Source: Hypericibacter adhaerens (GTDB taxonomy: Bacteria; Pseudomonadota; Alphaproteobacteria; Dongiales; Dongiaceae). Taken from it: DNA of 64,000 nucleotides. A model generated the notes under the pieces. That model had not been told where the DNA came from and made no database searches. It worked only from the letters and a program-made list of their open reading frames with translations. Of this stretch, positions 15,397 through 25,751 are shown piece after piece (the first letter of the stretch is position 1; every line of letters starts with the position of its first letter). The stretch covers positions 3,003,001 to 3,067,000 of the forward strand of contig NZ_CP042582.1 of the NCBI RefSeq assembly GCF_008728835.1, written 5' to 3'. A program made the position numbers and the translations under genes.

Positions 15397-16374
15397 CTAC
15401 CAGCGCAGCAGGGCCGAGCCCCAGGTGAACCCGCCCCCCATGGCCTCGAGCAGGACCAGCTGGCCCGGCTTGATGCGGCCGTCGGCCTTGGCCTCGGCCA
15501 GCGCCAGGGGGATCGAGGCGGCGGAGGTGTTGGCATGGCGGTCGATCGTGACGACCACCTTCTCCGGGGGCAGCTTCAGCCGCTGCCCCATGCTGTCGAT
15601 GATGCGCAGGTTGGCCTGGTGCGGCACCAGCCAGTCGATCTCCGATTCCGAGACGCCGTTCTGGGCGATCGCGGCATCGACCGCCTGGGCCAGCTTGGTC
15701 ACGGCATGGCGGAAGACCTCGCGGCCTTCCATGCGCACGAAGCCGGCCTTGCCGGTGCTGGAAGGGCCGCCGTCGACATAGAGCATGTCGTGATAGCGCC
15801 CGTCGGAGAAGAGATGGGTCGAGAGCACGCCGCGGTCGCTCTTGTCCCCTTTGCTCTCGACGGCCTTGAGCGCCACGGCCCCGGCCCCGTCGCCGAACAG
15901 CACCGAGGTGCCGCGGTCGTTCCAGTCGAGAATGCGGGTGAAGGTCTCGGCGCCGATCACCAGCGCGCTCTTCGCCTGCCCCACCTTGATGAAGTTGTCG
16001 GCCACGGCCAGCGCATAGACGAAGCCCGAGCAGACCGCCTGCACGTCGAAGGCCATGCCATGATGCATGCCGATCGCCGCCTGGACCCGCGTGGCGGTCG
16101 CGGGGAAGGTCTCGTCGGGCGTGGTGGTCGCGAGCACGATCAGGTCGAGCTCGTCGGGCGTCATGCCCGCATCCGCGAGGGCGGCCTCGGCCGCGTTGAT
16201 CGCCAGATGCGAGGTCAGCTCGCCCTGGGCCGCGACATGGCGCTGGCGGATGCCGGTGCGCTGACGGATCCACTCGTCCGACGTCGCCATCTTCGTGGCG
16301 AGATCGGCGTTGGTCACGACCTTTTGGGGAAGATAGGCGCCGCAGCCCGCGACCAGAGACCGGATCACGCTCAC
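15397..16374 (-). CDS. fabH: 3-oxoacyl-[ACP] synthase III
   Basis: Condenses acetyl-CoA with malonyl-ACP to start fatty acid synthesis. The 325-residue length is normal. The catalytic triad is present: C115 in VQAVCSGF, H252 in PHQANLR, and N282 in [11 protein letters not shown]. The C-terminal [13 protein letters not shown] is typical. The ATG overlaps the plsX stop as ATGA, so the two are coupled. Confidence 0.97.
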   Translation of the reverse strand: MSVIRSLVAGCGAYLPQKVVTNADLATKMATSDEWIRQRTGIRQRHVAAQGELTSHLAINAAEAALADAGMTPDELDLIVLATTTPDETFPATATRVQAAIGMHHGMAFDVQAVCSGFVYALAVADNFIKVGQAKSALVIGAETFTRILDWNDRGTSVLFGDGAGAVALKAVESKGDKSDRGVLSTHLFSDGRYHDMLYVDGGPSSTGKAGFVRMEGREVFRHAVTKLAQAVDAAIAQNGVSESEIDWLVPHQANLRIIDSMGQRLKLPPEKVVVTIDRHANTSAASIPLALAEAKADGRIKPGQLVLLEAMGGGFTWGSALLRW

Positions 16375-17420
16375 AGTTCCGCCGCCTGCGGGCGCGAAAC
16401 CGCTGCGGTGTTGGTGTTGCCGAAATCCTCGGTGATGCGCGCCAGCGCGCGATGCATGATCATATCCGCCGCCACGCCGATCGCGTTGGAGAAGCCCAGC
16501 GCGTCGGTACCGCCATGGCTTTTGACGGCGATACCGTTGAGCCCCATGAAGATGGCGCCGTTATAGCGGCGCGGATCGGTCCGCAGCCGCAGCGCGTTCA
16601 AGGCAGGCCGCGCCAGGAGATAGCCCAGCTTCGACAGGAACGAGCTCTTGAAGGTGGCGCGCATGAACTCGGCATAGAGCTTGGCCGTGCCCTCGATCGA
16701 TTTCAGCGCGATGTTGCCGGTGAAGCCGTCGGTCACCACCACGTCGACCGTGCCCTTGGCGATGTCGTCGCCCTCGACAAAGCCGTGAAAGCTGCCGGGC
16801 AGCTTGAAGTCGCGCAGAAGCGCGCTCGCCTCGCGCAGCGCCTCATGGCCCTTCATATCCTCCGAGCCGACATTGAGCAGTCCCATGGTCGGGCTGACGA
16901 CGCCCAGCACCGTGCGGGCGAAGACGTTTCCCATCACCGCGAACTGCACCAGGTTGTCGGCGTCGCATTGCACATTGGCGCCGAGGTCGAGCATCACGCT
17001 CTCGCCCTTGAGCGTCGGGAAGAAGGAGGCGATCGCCGGCCGGGTGATGCCCGGCAGCGTCTTCAGCACCACCTTCGCCATGGCCATCAGCGCGCCGGTA
17101 TTGCCCGCCGAGACGACGCCGGCGGCGTCGCCGCTCTGCACCGCGTCGATCGCAAGGCGCATGCTCGAGCTGCGGCCGGTGCGCAGCGCGGTCGAGGGCT
17201 TGTCCTCGCCCTTCACCATCTGGTCGGTATGGTGGATGGTCGAGACCTTGGCCAGCGCGCGATACTTGTCGAGCAGCGGCTTCACCCGCTGCTCGTCGCC
17301 GAAAAACAGGAAATGCACCTGAGGGAAGCGCTGGCGCGCGATGTTCGCGCCCTTCACCACCATCTCGGGAGCACGATCGCCGCCCATGGCATCGAGCGCG
17401 ATGGCAAATTGCCCGGTCAC
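16371..17420 (-). CDS. plsX: Phosphate acyltransferase PlsX
   Basis: Converts acyl-ACP to acyl-phosphate for phospholipid synthesis by PlsY. The 349-residue protein has [20 protein letters not shown] at the N-terminus, [48 protein letters not shown] and [11 protein letters not shown]. The start is GTG at 17420, with AGGAGA 4 nt upstream; an upstream ATG (17549) would add 43 unrelated residues and run close to rpmF. It is the first gene of plsX-fabH, 32 bp after rpmF. Confidence 0.96.
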   Translation of the reverse strand: MTGQFAIALDAMGGDRAPEMVVKGANIARQRFPQVHFLFFGDEQRVKPLLDKYRALAKVSTIHHTDQMVKGEDKPSTALRTGRSSSMRLAIDAVQSGDAAGVVSAGNTGALMAMAKVVLKTLPGITRPAIASFFPTLKGESVMLDLGANVQCDADNLVQFAVMGNVFARTVLGVVSPTMGLLNVGSEDMKGHEALREASALLRDFKLPGSFHGFVEGDDIAKGTVDVVVTDGFTGNIALKSIEGTAKLYAEFMRATFKSSFLSKLGYLLARPALNALRLRTDPRRYNGAIFMGLNGIAVKSHGGTDALGFSNAIGVAADMIMHRALARITEDFGNTNTAAVSRPQAAEL

Positions 17421-17452
17421 GCGGTCTCCTCTCGGGAGATCAGCCGACGAGA

Positions 17453-17635
17453 TCAGGCGGCCTTGGACTCGGAAACGCTCCGCCCGTCGTAATACCCACA
17501 GGCGCCGCACACATGGTGGGGCCGCTTGAGCTCGCCGCAATTGGGACACTCAGCATGCGCATTCGGCTTCAAGGCGTGATGCGAGCGGCGCATGTTGCGG
17601 CGCGACTTCGAGGTCTTTTTCTTAGGAACAGCCAT
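17453..17635 (-). CDS. rpmF: 50S ribosomal protein L32
   Basis: A 60-residue ribosomal large-subunit protein. [20 protein letters not shown] is diagnostic. A zinc ribbon is present: C30, C33, C43 and C46. It precedes plsX-fabH, as in most bacteria, linking ribosome and lipid synthesis. Confidence 0.98.
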   Translation of the reverse strand: MAVPKKKTSKSRRNMRRSHHALKPNAHAECPNCGELKRPHHVCGACGYYDGRSVSESKAA

Positions 17636-17758
17636 TGTCTTACGTTCTCCGCAGGGGCCACCGGCCGGCGCGCCCGTTTTCTAGCCAAAAACCTTTGTTC
17701 CGGCAAGCCAAAGCCCGCTCGAAACCACCCGTGTGAACGGGCTTCACTCCCGGGCCCT

Positions 17759-18298
17759 TCAGCCCTTCTTCTTCCCCTGCAGCGCCGACAGCGCCGCGAA
17801 GGGCCGCTTGGGTTCCGGTTCACCCGGCGCTTCGTCGCGCCAGGTCACATCGGCACCCGGAGCGCGCGGATAAGGATCGATCCGCTCCGCCAGCTCCTGC
17901 ACCACCGTCTCGCCCAGATCGATCGCGCCCTCCTCGATCGGTTCCGGCGGAGCCTCCGATTCGACCGAGACCACCGCCTCGGCCTCCGGGCCGGGCTCCG
18001 CTTCGACGAACTCGACCGCGAACTCGCCCTCGATCTCGCTCGCCACCGGCGCCAGGCTCGCCACGCAAAGCTGGGTCAGCTTCGCCTGGAGCCGCCCCTC
18101 CACGGCGATCCGGCCGCGCGAAAGACGTTTCAGCCGGAGCTCGGCCCGCAGCAGGTCGAGGCTTTCCAGCCCCAGCCGCGCCGCCAACGCCTCGCGTTCC
18201 GCCGGCTTGGCCTCGATCTGCCGACCGATTTCGTCCCGGCCGATGCGCTCGACGCGAATCGGTCTGGAAAATTCGGGCTGTAGCTGGGGTTCGGCCAT
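17759..18298 (-). CDS. DUF177 (YceD-like) protein
   Basis: A 179-residue protein of the DUF177/YceD family, usually encoded next to rpmF. YceD proteins are linked with 23S rRNA maturation or stability. The N-terminal half has FSRPIRVERIG and a helical region; the middle has GRLQAKLTQLCVASLAPVASEIEGEF. The family's typical second Cys pattern is reduced to one Cys. An acidic Pro/Glu stretch precedes DPYPRAPGADVTW and the C-terminal RPFAALSALQGKKKG. SD AAGGAG. A hairpin at 17728-17741 (CCCGT/ACGGG) lies just beyond its stop. Confidence 0.9.
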   Translation of the reverse strand: MAEPQLQPEFSRPIRVERIGRDEIGRQIEAKPAEREALAARLGLESLDLLRAELRLKRLSRGRIAVEGRLQAKLTQLCVASLAPVASEIEGEFAVEFVEAEPGPEAEAVVSVESEAPPEPIEEGAIDLGETVVQELAERIDPYPRAPGADVTWRDEAPGEPEPKRPFAALSALQGKKKG

Positions 18299-18429
18299 CG
18301 CGACGCTCCTTGGGCGCCGGCCGCAAAAAGCGCGCCAACATAAGGAAAGCCCCCGCCCCGGTCAATGGTCGCTTGGTCGCGCCCGGGAACGGCTTGGGAA
18401 CACAAGGAATCTAATTTTAGTCCAATATG

Positions 18430-18984
18430 TTAAGACCGGTCCAGGCCGGGAGCGGGAAAGGAAACCCGCCCCTCCAGCAGGGCGGCGGCGGGCTGCGCGG
18501 CCAGGTCCGCGGCCGCCTGGCCCAGATAGCGGCCCATCGCCGCCAGAGGCAGCCCCTGCCGGTCCGGCAGCGTTCCATAGAGGTTCCGCGCCAAGGCATC
18601 GGCCAGGGCGGATCCCGCCGGATCCGACAGGGCGGCTTCGTAGGCCGCCGAGCGGCCGTAGAAGGCCTTGGCCATGGCCTTCACCCGTTTCCCCACGCTC
18701 AGGTCGCCGACGCCGATCTCCCGCAGCGATTCGTCCATATCGACGAACATGCGGTCGAAGAGGCGCTGGGCCAAGGCGGCGCCGGCCGGGCCCTCGGCCC
18801 GCAAACGGCGCAGGACCAGGAAGGCATGAAGCGTCAGCATCTCGAACCGGCCGTCGAGGCTGTCCGGCACGCGCCCTTCCCGGAAGAAGGCGGGCTGCCG
18901 CGCCTGCTCCACCAGGGCGGCGTAGAGTCGTTCCGCCGGCGTGGCCGATGGGTCGGAACGGAACAGCCGGGAAAGCCAGCTCAT
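18430..18984 (-). CDS. Ubiquinol-cytochrome c chaperone (CBP3 family)
   Basis: A 184-residue protein of the Ubiq_cyt_C_chap/CBP3 family, which assists assembly of the cytochrome bc1 complex. Typical segments are AERLYAALVEQARQPAFF, a FEMLTLHAFLVLRRL helix, QRLFDRMFVDMDESLREIGVGD, then VGKRVKAMAKAFYGR. No signal peptide or membrane span, consistent with a cytoplasmic chaperone. The family is characteristic of alphaproteobacteria and mitochondria. Confidence 0.92.
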   Translation of the reverse strand: MSWLSRLFRSDPSATPAERLYAALVEQARQPAFFREGRVPDSLDGRFEMLTLHAFLVLRRLRAEGPAGAALAQRLFDRMFVDMDESLREIGVGDLSVGKRVKAMAKAFYGRSAAYEAALSDPAGSALADALARNLYGTLPDRQGLPLAAMGRYLGQAAADLAAQPAAALLEGRVSFPAPGLDRS

Positions 18985-19097
18985 CGCGCAGCCTGCTGTA
19001 AGGGAAGGATAATGCCGTCAGGCCGGTTGACAGGGTTCCGGGCTGATGGAAAGGTGCGGCGCGTCTGGCGGCGTGCCGCCAAGGGGATCAAGAGGTC

Positions 19098-19565
19098 GTG
19101 AGTATGGGTCGTCGTCGACGTGTTGCGCTGAGCGTCGCAAGCTTTGCCGTGGCGGCGCTGACCGCGGGCTGCAGCCCGACGATCGATACGCGCGGCAATC
19201 TGCCCGACGCCGACAATGTGCTGAAGATCCAGCCCGGCATCGACACCAAGAACGAGGTGGCGCAGCTCCTGGGCTCGCCGTCGACCACCGGCACCTTCAA
19301 CGACAACAAGTGGTACTACATCAGCACCCGGACCCGGAGCGTCGCCTTCCTCGAGCCCGAGATCGAGGATCAGCAGGTCCTGATCGTCAGCTTCGACAAG
19401 ACGGGTGTGGTCGACGACCTCAAGGTCCTCGGCCTCGAGGATGCCAAGCAGATCGAGCCGAACGAGCGCGTGACGCCGACGCTGGGCCGCGAGCTGACGA
19501 TCATCCAGCAGCTCCTCGGCAACCTCGGCCGCTTCAACAAGGACGCCGAGGAAAGCGGTCCCTGA
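19098..19565 (+). CDS. bamE: BamE/SmpA-like outer membrane lipoprotein
   Basis: A 155-residue lipoprotein of the SmpA/OmlA family, part of the beta-barrel assembly machine. A basic signal peptide ends in the lipobox LTAGC (Cys 25). The BamE fold follows: IQPGIDTKNEVAQLLGSPS, then NDNKWYYISTRTR and VLIVSFDKTGVV. The start is GTG at 19098 with AGAGG upstream; an in-frame ATG two codons later is an alternative. It is divergent from the bc1 chaperone gene, as is common in alphaproteobacteria. Confidence 0.92.
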   Translation: MSMGRRRRVALSVASFAVAALTAGCSPTIDTRGNLPDADNVLKIQPGIDTKNEVAQLLGSPSTTGTFNDNKWYYISTRTRSVAFLEPEIEDQQVLIVSFDKTGVVDDLKVLGLEDAKQIEPNERVTPTLGRELTIIQQLLGNLGRFNKDAEESGP

Positions 19566-19627
19566 TCGAAGGCCCGGCCGCTCCTCGCGGGCCAGACCCG
19601 GCGAGCGCGGCATCCACCCGGCAAAGC

Positions 19628-19659
19628 AAAGCCCCGGCGGGCGATCCCGCCGGGGCTTT
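19628..19659 (+). terminator. Intrinsic terminator after bamE
   Basis: A perfect 14-bp stem (19628-19641 with 19646-19659), loop CGAT, ending in TTTT. A-rich on the left and T-rich on the right, so it can work in both directions, serving bamE (plus) and the convergent hppA (minus). Confidence 0.9.
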
Positions 19660-19698
19660 TCCTTCTCATGCGAGGCAGCCGTCACGAAACCCCGGCCG

Positions 19699-21783
19699 TC
19701 ACACGGCGGCGAGGATCGCGAGCAGCAGCAGCGCCACGATGTTGATGATCTTGATCATCGGGTTAACGGCGGGACCGGCGGTGTCCTTGTAGGGATCGCC
19801 GACCGTATCGCCCGTCACCGCGGCCTTGTGGGCGTCCGAGCCCTTGCCGCCGTGATGGCCGTCCTCGATGTATTTCTTCGCATTGTCCCAGGCGCCGCCG
19901 CCCGAGGTCATCTGGATGGCGACGAAGAGACCGGTCACGATGGTGCCGAGCAGCATGGCCCCCAGCGCCGTGAAGGCCTCGGCCCGGCCCGCGATCGCGT
20001 CGATCACGAAATAGAGCACGATCGGCGCCAGCACCGGCAGCAGCGACGGCACGATCATCTCTTTGATCGCGGCCTTGGTCAGCAAATCGACGGCGCGGCT
20101 GTAATCGGGCTTCGCCTTGCCCTCCATGATGCCCTTGATCTCCTTGAACTGGCGCCGGACCTCGATCACGACCGAGCCCGCCGCGCGGCCCACGGCCATC
20201 ATGCCGAGAGCGCCGAAGAGGAAGGGCAGCAGGCCGCCGACGAAGAGGCCGATCACCACGAACGGATCCTGCAGCCGGAACTCGACCGACAGGTCCGGGA
20301 AGTAGTGGCGGAGATCCTCGGTATAGGCCGCGAACAGCACCAGGGCCGCGAGCGCCGCCGAGCCGATGGCGTAGCCCTTGGTCACGGCCTTGGTGGTGTT
20401 GCCGACGGCGTCGAGCGCGTCGGTGGTCTTGCGCACGTCCTTCGGCAGGTCCGACATCTCGGCGATGCCGCCGGCATTGTCGGTGACGGGGCCGTAGGCA
20501 TCGAGCGCCACGACCATGCCGGCCAGCGCCAGCATGGTGGTCGCAGCGACCGAGATGCCGAAGAGGCCGGCGAACGAGAAGGCCACGATGATGCCGGCGC
20601 AGATCACGATCACCGGCAGGGCGGTCGCTTCCATCGAGACCGCGAGGCCCTGGATGATGTTGGTCGCATGGCCGGTCTCCGAGGCCTTGGCCACGCTCTT
20701 CACCGGACGATAGGCGGTCGAGGTGTAGTACTCGGTGATCCAGACCAGGAGGCCGGTCACCGCGAGGCCCACCAGCGAGCAATAGAAGATGTCGCCACCG
20801 GACACGGTCCGCTCGCCGATCTGCAGCGCCGCATCCCAGCCGAAAAGCTGCTGGATGACGATGAAGATCAGGACCGCCGAGATGATGGCGGCCACCACGA
20901 GGCCCTTATAGAGGGCGCCCATGATGTTGTTGGAGGAACCGAGGCGCACGAAGAAGGTGCCGATCACGGAACCGACGATGCAGACGCCGCCGACCAGCAG
21001 CGGGAAGAGCATGAGCGCGCTCTGCTGGGCCGGATCGACCACGAAGATCGCGGCCAGCAGCATCGTCGCCACCACCGTGACCGCATAGGTCTCGAACAGG
21101 TCGGCCGCCATGCCGGCGCAGTCGCCGACATTGTCGCCCACGTTGTCGGCGATCACGGCCGGGTTGCGGGGGTCGTCCTCGGGAATGCCGGCTTCGATCT
21201 TGCCGACCAGGTCGGCGCCGACGTCGGCACCCTTGGTGAAGATGCCGCCGCCCAGGCGCGCGAAGATCGAGATCAGCGAGGCGCCGAAGCTCAAGGCCAC
21301 CAGGGCCTCGAGGATGTGGCGCTGCTCCATGCCGGTCGAGCGCAGGATGAAGTAGTAGATGGAGACGCCGAGCAGGCCCAGCCCCACCACCAGGAGGCCA
21401 GTGATGGCGCCCGACTTGAAGGCGATCGCGAGCGCCGGCTTCAGGCCCTGGCGCGCGGCCTCGGCCGTGCGGACATTGGCGCGGACCGAGACGTTCATGC
21501 CGATATAGCCGGCAGCGCCCGAAAGCACCGCGCCGATCACGAAACCGATCGCCTGCCAGAGGCCCAGCGTCACGGCGAGGATCACGACGATCACGATGCC
21601 GACGATGCCGATGGTGGTGTATTGGCGGTTGAGATAGGCGCGGGCACCCTCCTGCACCGCCGCCGAGATCTCGCGCATGCGGTCATTGCCGGTGCCGGCC
21701 GCCATCACCGAGCGTGCGGCGTAGATGCCGTAAAGCAGCGCCAATACGCCGCAAGCAATGACGATCCATTCCGTGGTGGCCAT
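19699..21783 (-). CDS. hppA: K+-independent H+-translocating membrane pyrophosphatase
   Basis: Pumps protons with energy from pyrophosphate hydrolysis. The 694-residue protein has about 16 predicted membrane helices. Catalytic segments: [12 protein letters not shown] and [19 protein letters not shown], and a C-terminal [17 protein letters not shown]. The [10 protein letters not shown] segment has Lys where K+-dependent enzymes have Ala, which marks the K+-independent H+ type. The frame extends upstream to 22062, but the ATG at 21783 with GGAAGGA 5 nt before it starts the first helix ([18 protein letters not shown]). Common in Rhodospirillales. Confidence 0.97.
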   Translation of the reverse strand: MATTEWIVIACGVLALLYGIYAARSVMAAGTGNDRMREISAAVQEGARAYLNRQYTTIGIVGIVIVVILAVTLGLWQAIGFVIGAVLSGAAGYIGMNVSVRANVRTAEAARQGLKPALAIAFKSGAITGLLVVGLGLLGVSIYYFILRSTGMEQRHILEALVALSFGASLISIFARLGGGIFTKGADVGADLVGKIEAGIPEDDPRNPAVIADNVGDNVGDCAGMAADLFETYAVTVVATMLLAAIFVVDPAQQSALMLFPLLVGGVCIVGSVIGTFFVRLGSSNNIMGALYKGLVVAAIISAVLIFIVIQQLFGWDAALQIGERTVSGGDIFYCSLVGLAVTGLLVWITEYYTSTAYRPVKSVAKASETGHATNIIQGLAVSMEATALPVIVICAGIIVAFSFAGLFGISVAATTMLALAGMVVALDAYGPVTDNAGGIAEMSDLPKDVRKTTDALDAVGNTTKAVTKGYAIGSAALAALVLFAAYTEDLRHYFPDLSVEFRLQDPFVVIGLFVGGLLPFLFGALGMMAVGRAAGSVVIEVRRQFKEIKGIMEGKAKPDYSRAVDLLTKAAIKEMIVPSLLPVLAPIVLYFVIDAIAGRAEAFTALGAMLLGTIVTGLFVAIQMTSGGGAWDNAKKYIEDGHHGGKGSDAHKAAVTGDTVGDPYKDTAGPAVNPMIKIINIVALLLLAILAAV

Positions 21784-22180
21784 AGCAGTCCTTCCATCCC
21801 TTAGGGAAACTTGCCCGGAGAAGCCGGCGGGGGCGCACGAATCGGCAGCCCGCCGCCCGGCCGGGCGGCTGAAAAATGCGGGGCGGACCTTAGGGGATTC
21901 AGGACCCCAAGGCAACACGGGAAGGCGCGGGTTTGCAGCCATTTCCCGAAGGGATGCCCGGCCTCGGGCCGGTCTTCCAAGGGGCGGTCTCGTCGGATGG
22001 TCGGGCCTTCGCGGGGAAACGCGGCCCCGGGGTCGGGAGGGGGCGGAACCGGCCGCCGGCACCGGCCCGGCCTCCGCCAGGGATTAACCACCCCGGGAGA
22101 AGGCCGGTGCGGTATTTTCCCGCACCAATCGGCGGCCCGCCGGATATGCTCGCGCGCCCGCTTCACGGCACGATGAGCCC
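21784..22180. other. Divergent intergenic region hppA / DMT transporter
   Basis: 397 bp with no supported gene. An inverted repeat (CCTTAGGGG at 21888-21896 and CCCCAAGG at 21905-21912) lies about 105 bp upstream of hppA and could be a leader hairpin or an operator. Confidence 0.4.
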
Positions 22181-23203
22181 ATGTCGCTTCAATCCAGCCT
22201 CGCCTTCACCCTTTCCGTTCCGGATCTCTGGCGCGCCGCCGCGCGGCGCCTGGGCGGACTCTTCGAACAAGCGCCCCTCTTCTGGGGCATCCTGCTGATG
22301 CTGGCGACGACCGGCCTCTGGGCCGTGGCCTTTGTCGCGCCCCTTCTGATGAACGGATCGAGCGCCGCCGAGATCACCGTCGGCCGGTTCCTCGTCTATG
22401 GCGCGATCTCGGTCGCCTCGCTGGGCGCCGGCGGATTCCGATCGCTCACTTGGCGCCATTTCGGCATCGCCTTCGCCCTGGCACTGGCCGGCAACGTGGC
22501 CTTCTATTTCATCCTCACCATCGGCATCCAGCTCTCCGGTGCCACCTTCGCGATCCTGATCTTCGGCATGGTGCCTGTCACCGTCTCCCTGTTCGGGCGC
22601 ATGGCCGCGAAGGAAGGCGCGCTCAGCGTCATCGCCCTGCCGCTCGGCATCTTCATGGTGGGGGTCGTGACCTTCAATCTCGGCAAGACGGATTTCCTGC
22701 GCGACATGTCCGACTTCTCCGCGCTCGGAACCCTGCTCCTGCTCGGCTGCCTCGCCATGTGGACCTGGTATGCCATCGCCAACTCGCGCTTCCTGCAGGC
22801 CCATCGCAGCATCGATCCCGGCCGATGGAACTCGCTGATCGGGACCGCCTCGCTGGTGGCGGTTCTGGCGGCGGCCCCCGTTTTCTACGCCCTTGGCGAG
22901 CTGCGAAGCCCCTTGGCCATTCCGCGGCAGGAGCTTCACGGCATCCTGTTCTGGAGCATCGTGCTCGGCGCGGGCTCCACCTGGCTCGCCTACCTGCTGT
23001 TCAACATCGCAGCCCGGCTTCTGAAGGTGAGCCTGCTCGGCCAGCTCATCATCTTCGAAGCCTTCTTCGGCGTGGCCTATGTGTTCCTGGCAAGCGGCAA
23101 GCTGCCCAACCCGCTGGAGCTCGCGGGCTTCGCCGTGGCGATCGTGGGGATCTGGTGGTCGATCCGCCGCCTGCAGGGGAAAGCGCCCCCGGCGGCCAGC
23201 TAA
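22181..23203 (+). CDS. DMT superfamily (EamA) transporter
   Basis: A 340-residue inner-membrane protein with about ten hydrophobic helices in two EamA halves (about 35-165 and 185-330). Family features include GLWAVAFVAPLLM, the Pro/Thr-rich helix TFAILIFGMVPVTVSLFG, and a C-terminal half with SIVLGAGSTWLAYLLFNIA and IIFEAFFGVAYVFL. EamA carriers export metabolites such as amino acids, but the substrate cannot be read from sequence. Its stop overlaps the convergent FliL-like stop by 4 bp. Confidence 0.88.
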   Translation: MSLQSSLAFTLSVPDLWRAAARRLGGLFEQAPLFWGILLMLATTGLWAVAFVAPLLMNGSSAAEITVGRFLVYGAISVASLGAGGFRSLTWRHFGIAFALALAGNVAFYFILTIGIQLSGATFAILIFGMVPVTVSLFGRMAAKEGALSVIALPLGIFMVGVVTFNLGKTDFLRDMSDFSALGTLLLLGCLAMWTWYAIANSRFLQAHRSIDPGRWNSLIGTASLVAVLAAAPVFYALGELRSPLAIPRQELHGILFWSIVLGAGSTWLAYLLFNIAARLLKVSLLGQLIIFEAFFGVAYVFLASGKLPNPLELAGFAVAIVGIWWSIRRLQGKAPPAAS

Positions 23204-23649
23204 CTGGCGAAGCGCGTCTCGACGGCGGTGAAGGTCACGTTGGTGATGCTGCCAGGCTCGCCCATCACCTTGTCGGCCGCGATCAGGAGCCGGCCCTTGA
23301 CCAGGTCGAGATTGAAGTTCTGCTCCTGCATGTAGCGCCGGCCGAGCAGGTCATAGAGCACGACGAAGAGCCGGTCGTTCAGCACGGGCAGTCGCGCCTC
23401 GGCCTTGGGCCGGACGGATTCGTCCTTGAGCTCCATCGTCAGCTCGACCGTGATCATGCCGTGGGGCATGCCGTCGCGGATCACCGGCACGGTGAAGGCC
23501 GGCAGCTTGAGATAGGCGATGGGGGCGGCCACGGGTGCCGCCGCGAGCTGCGGGTCGGCGGGTTTTTCGCGCAGGAAGAACCACCAGGCCGCGGCACCGC
23601 CGCCGCCCAGCAGAATCAGCAGGAGCAGGATCAGGACCAGCTTCTTCAT
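23200..23649 (-). CDS. FliL-like single-span membrane protein
   Basis: A 149-residue protein with an N-terminal signal-anchor (LVLILLLLILLGGGGAAAWWFF) and a periplasmic domain resembling FliL: AYLKLPAFTVPVI, MITVELTMELKD, and a C-terminal SITNVTFTAVETRF. FliL binds flagellar stators, but no flagellar genes are near. It follows thiL by 83 bp on the same strand and is probably cotranscribed. This orphan arrangement after nusB-thiL recurs in alphaproteobacteria. Role unknown. Confidence 0.75.
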   Translation of the reverse strand: MKKLVLILLLLILLGGGGAAAWWFFLREKPADPQLAAAPVAAPIAYLKLPAFTVPVIRDGMPHGMITVELTMELKDESVRPKAEARLPVLNDRLFVVLYDLLGRRYMQEQNFNLDLVKGRLLIAADKVMGEPGSITNVTFTAVETRFAS

Positions 23650-23732
23650 GGCGGCCCCAAGATCGCCCCGGGGCGTTGAAAATTGGGTTAAGGCTTGACT
23701 AAGTTCGAGGCAAATCCAGGCGGCCTAAGCGC

Positions 23733-24743
23733 TTAGAAATGCTCCCATCCCCGCCGCGCCAGGGGGATCTCCCGGCCCTGGCCGTCAAGCAGCCGCACGG
23801 TCCCGGGGCTCGAGCCCGAAGGCTCGATCATCCGCCCGACCTCGGTCAGTCGCAGATTCAGCCGCCGGCCCAGATCGGCGAGGGTCGCCCGCGCGGCGGC
23901 CGGCGCCGTGAACAGCAGCTCGTAATCGTCGCCCCCCGCGACGATGTCGACGATCAGGGCCGGATCCTCGTCCAGGGCCCGCGCCGCCGCCGGCGAGAGC
24001 GGCAGCCGGTCGCGCTCGACCTCGGCCGCCAGGCCGGACTGCTCGCCGACATGGCCGAGATCGGCGATCAGGCCGTCGGAGATATCGAGCGACGCCCGCG
24101 CCAGGCCCTCCTCGAGCAACGCCCCCCCGAGGCGGAGGCGCGGCTGCGGCAGGCGATACCGGTCGATGAGATGGTCGCTCTCCGCCTTGGGCATCGCGGG
24201 AAACCGGCCGCGCAGCCGCTTGAGCCCGAGCACGGCATCGCCGAGCGTGCCGCTGACGAAGACGAGATCGCCCGGCTTGGCCGCGTTGCGCCGCAAGACC
24301 CGGCCTATCGGGACTTCGCCCAGAACCATGATCGAGATCGACACGGGCCCCGGCGTGCTCATGGTGTCGCCGCCGAGCAGGCCGATGCCGAACTCGGCCT
24401 GGTCCGCGGCGAGGCCGGCGCAGAAGGATGCGATCCAGGGCTCGTCGACCGAGGCATCGAGCGCGCAGGTCATCAGATAGCCGAGCGGTGCGGCCCCCTT
24501 GGCCGCCAGGTCGGAGAGATTGACGCGCAGCGCCTTGCGCGCGATCTGATCGGGCGGATCGTCGGTGAGGAAATGCACCCCGCCGACCACGCCGTCGGTC
24601 TTCAGCACCAGCTCGGTGCCGGCCCGCGGTGTCAGGAGAGCGACATCGTCGCCGAGACCGAGCGCCCCCGGCGTCGCCGCCGCCAGCGGCGCGAAATAGC
24701 GCCGGATCAGCTCGAACTCACCCGGTCGTTTCGCGCTGGCCAC
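23733..24743 (-). CDS. thiL: Thiamine-monophosphate kinase
   Basis: Phosphorylates thiamine monophosphate to thiamine diphosphate. The 336-residue length is typical. Features: [14 protein letters not shown] at the N-terminus, LGLGDDVALLTP, the VGGVHFL-D motif, RKALRVNLSDLAAKGA, GLLGGDTMSTPG, SLDISDGLIADLGH and VAGGDDYELLFTAP. The N-terminus overlaps nusB by 26 bp. Confidence 0.97.
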   Translation of the reverse strand: MASAKRPGEFELIRRYFAPLAAATPGALGLGDDVALLTPRAGTELVLKTDGVVGGVHFLTDDPPDQIARKALRVNLSDLAAKGAAPLGYLMTCALDASVDEPWIASFCAGLAADQAEFGIGLLGGDTMSTPGPVSISIMVLGEVPIGRVLRRNAAKPGDLVFVSGTLGDAVLGLKRLRGRFPAMPKAESDHLIDRYRLPQPRLRLGGALLEEGLARASLDISDGLIADLGHVGEQSGLAAEVERDRLPLSPAAARALDEDPALIVDIVAGGDDYELLFTAPAAARATLADLGRRLNLRLTEVGRMIEPSGSSPGTVRLLDGQGREIPLARRGWEHF

Positions 24744-25233
24744 GCGTATCGCCTCCGAGCTCGTCGGGCCTGAGCGAGCGCGCGATCCGATCGAGGATGC
24801 CGTTCACGAGACCGGTCTCGCGGTCGCCGAGGAAGGCCGCGGAGATCGCGACATATTCGCTGATCGCGACCCGGGCCGGCAGATCCGGGCGCGCCGATAC
24901 CTCGTAGGTGCCGGCGCGCAGCACCGCCAGCAGCAGAAGCTCGAGCCGCTCGACCGACCAGTCCGGATCGAGCACCGCGGCGATCATGTCGTCGAGCTCG
25001 CCGCTGGTGGCCGAGGCCCCGCGGACGATATCGGAGAAGAGCTGCGGGTCGCTCTCGGGCACCCCGCCCTCCTCGATCGCCTTGCCCAGCCGGTGACGGA
25101 TGAACTCGGAGATGACGATGGACGGATCGGCGCCGGTGAGCGCGATCTGATAGAGGGCCTGCACCGCGGCCAGGCGCGCGCCGCGCCGCGGATCGATCGC
25201 GGCGGGGTCCTTGCCGGTTTGCCTGGTGCTCAT
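24718..25233 (-). CDS. nusB: Transcription antitermination protein NusB
   Basis: A 171-residue RNA-binding protein that, with NusE, mediates antitermination on rRNA operons. It has [34 protein letters not shown], the core [20 protein letters not shown], and [26 protein letters not shown]. The start overlaps the ribH stop by 4 bp, and its end overlaps thiL. This ribH-nusB-thiL order is standard. Confidence 0.96.
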   Translation of the reverse strand: MSTRQTGKDPAAIDPRRGARLAAVQALYQIALTGADPSIVISEFIRHRLGKAIEEGGVPESDPQLFSDIVRGASATSGELDDMIAAVLDPDWSVERLELLLLAVLRAGTYEVSARPDLPARVAISEYVAISAAFLGDRETGLVNGILDRIARSLRPDELGGDTRGQRETTG

Positions 25234-25739
25234 GGGCCGGCTTCGATGACGCGATCGACGCCGTATTTGCGCTTCAGCGCGACCATCGCCAGGCAGGCAT
25301 TGACCGCGTCGCGGCCCTTGTTCTTCTCGGTGACGCGCGCCCGCGCCAGCGCCTGCGCCTCGTTCTCGACCGTGAGGATGCCGTAGCCGATGGCGAGGCC
25401 GTAGCGGATCGCCAGCTCCTGGAGACCGCGCGCGCTCTCGCCGCAGACATAGTCGTAATGCGTGGTCTCGCCGCGAATGACGCAGCCCAGCGCCACATAG
25501 CCGTCGAAAGGCTGCTTCACGCCGTGGGTCGCCTCGACCACGATGCGGATCGCAGCCGGCACCTCGAAGGCGCCCGGCACCTGGATGGTTTCATAGCTGC
25601 AGCCGGCCGCCTCGAGCGCCTGGGTGGCGCCTTTCAGGAGCTCGTCCGAGATATGGTCGTAGAACCGGGATTCCACGATCAGCACATGCGGCGCGCCGGC
25701 CTTGCCGGCCGATGGCTTGGAGGTCGTTGTACGGGCCAT
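25230..25739 (-). CDS. ribH: 6,7-dimethyl-8-ribityllumazine synthase
   Basis: Penultimate step of riboflavin synthesis. The 169-residue protein has [19 protein letters not shown], the substrate-binding [31 protein letters not shown] and the conserved [16 protein letters not shown]. The first 15 residues are a Ser/Thr/Lys-rich extension. It is 12 bp after ribBA and coupled with nusB. Confidence 0.97.
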   Translation of the reverse strand: MARTTTSKPSAGKAGAPHVLIVESRFYDHISDELLKGATQALEAAGCSYETIQVPGAFEVPAAIRIVVEATHGVKQPFDGYVALGCVIRGETTHYDYVCGESARGLQELAIRYGLAIGYGILTVENEAQALARARVTEKNKGRDAVNACLAMVALKRKYGVDRVIEAGP

Positions 25740-25751
25740 GACAGGACTGCC

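Noticed and set aside
19828-21804. A 658-codon plus-strand open frame opposite hppA
   Set aside because: Composition is His/Asp/Arg-rich with no family features; it is the antisense of a well-supported membrane pyrophosphatase in high-GC DNA.
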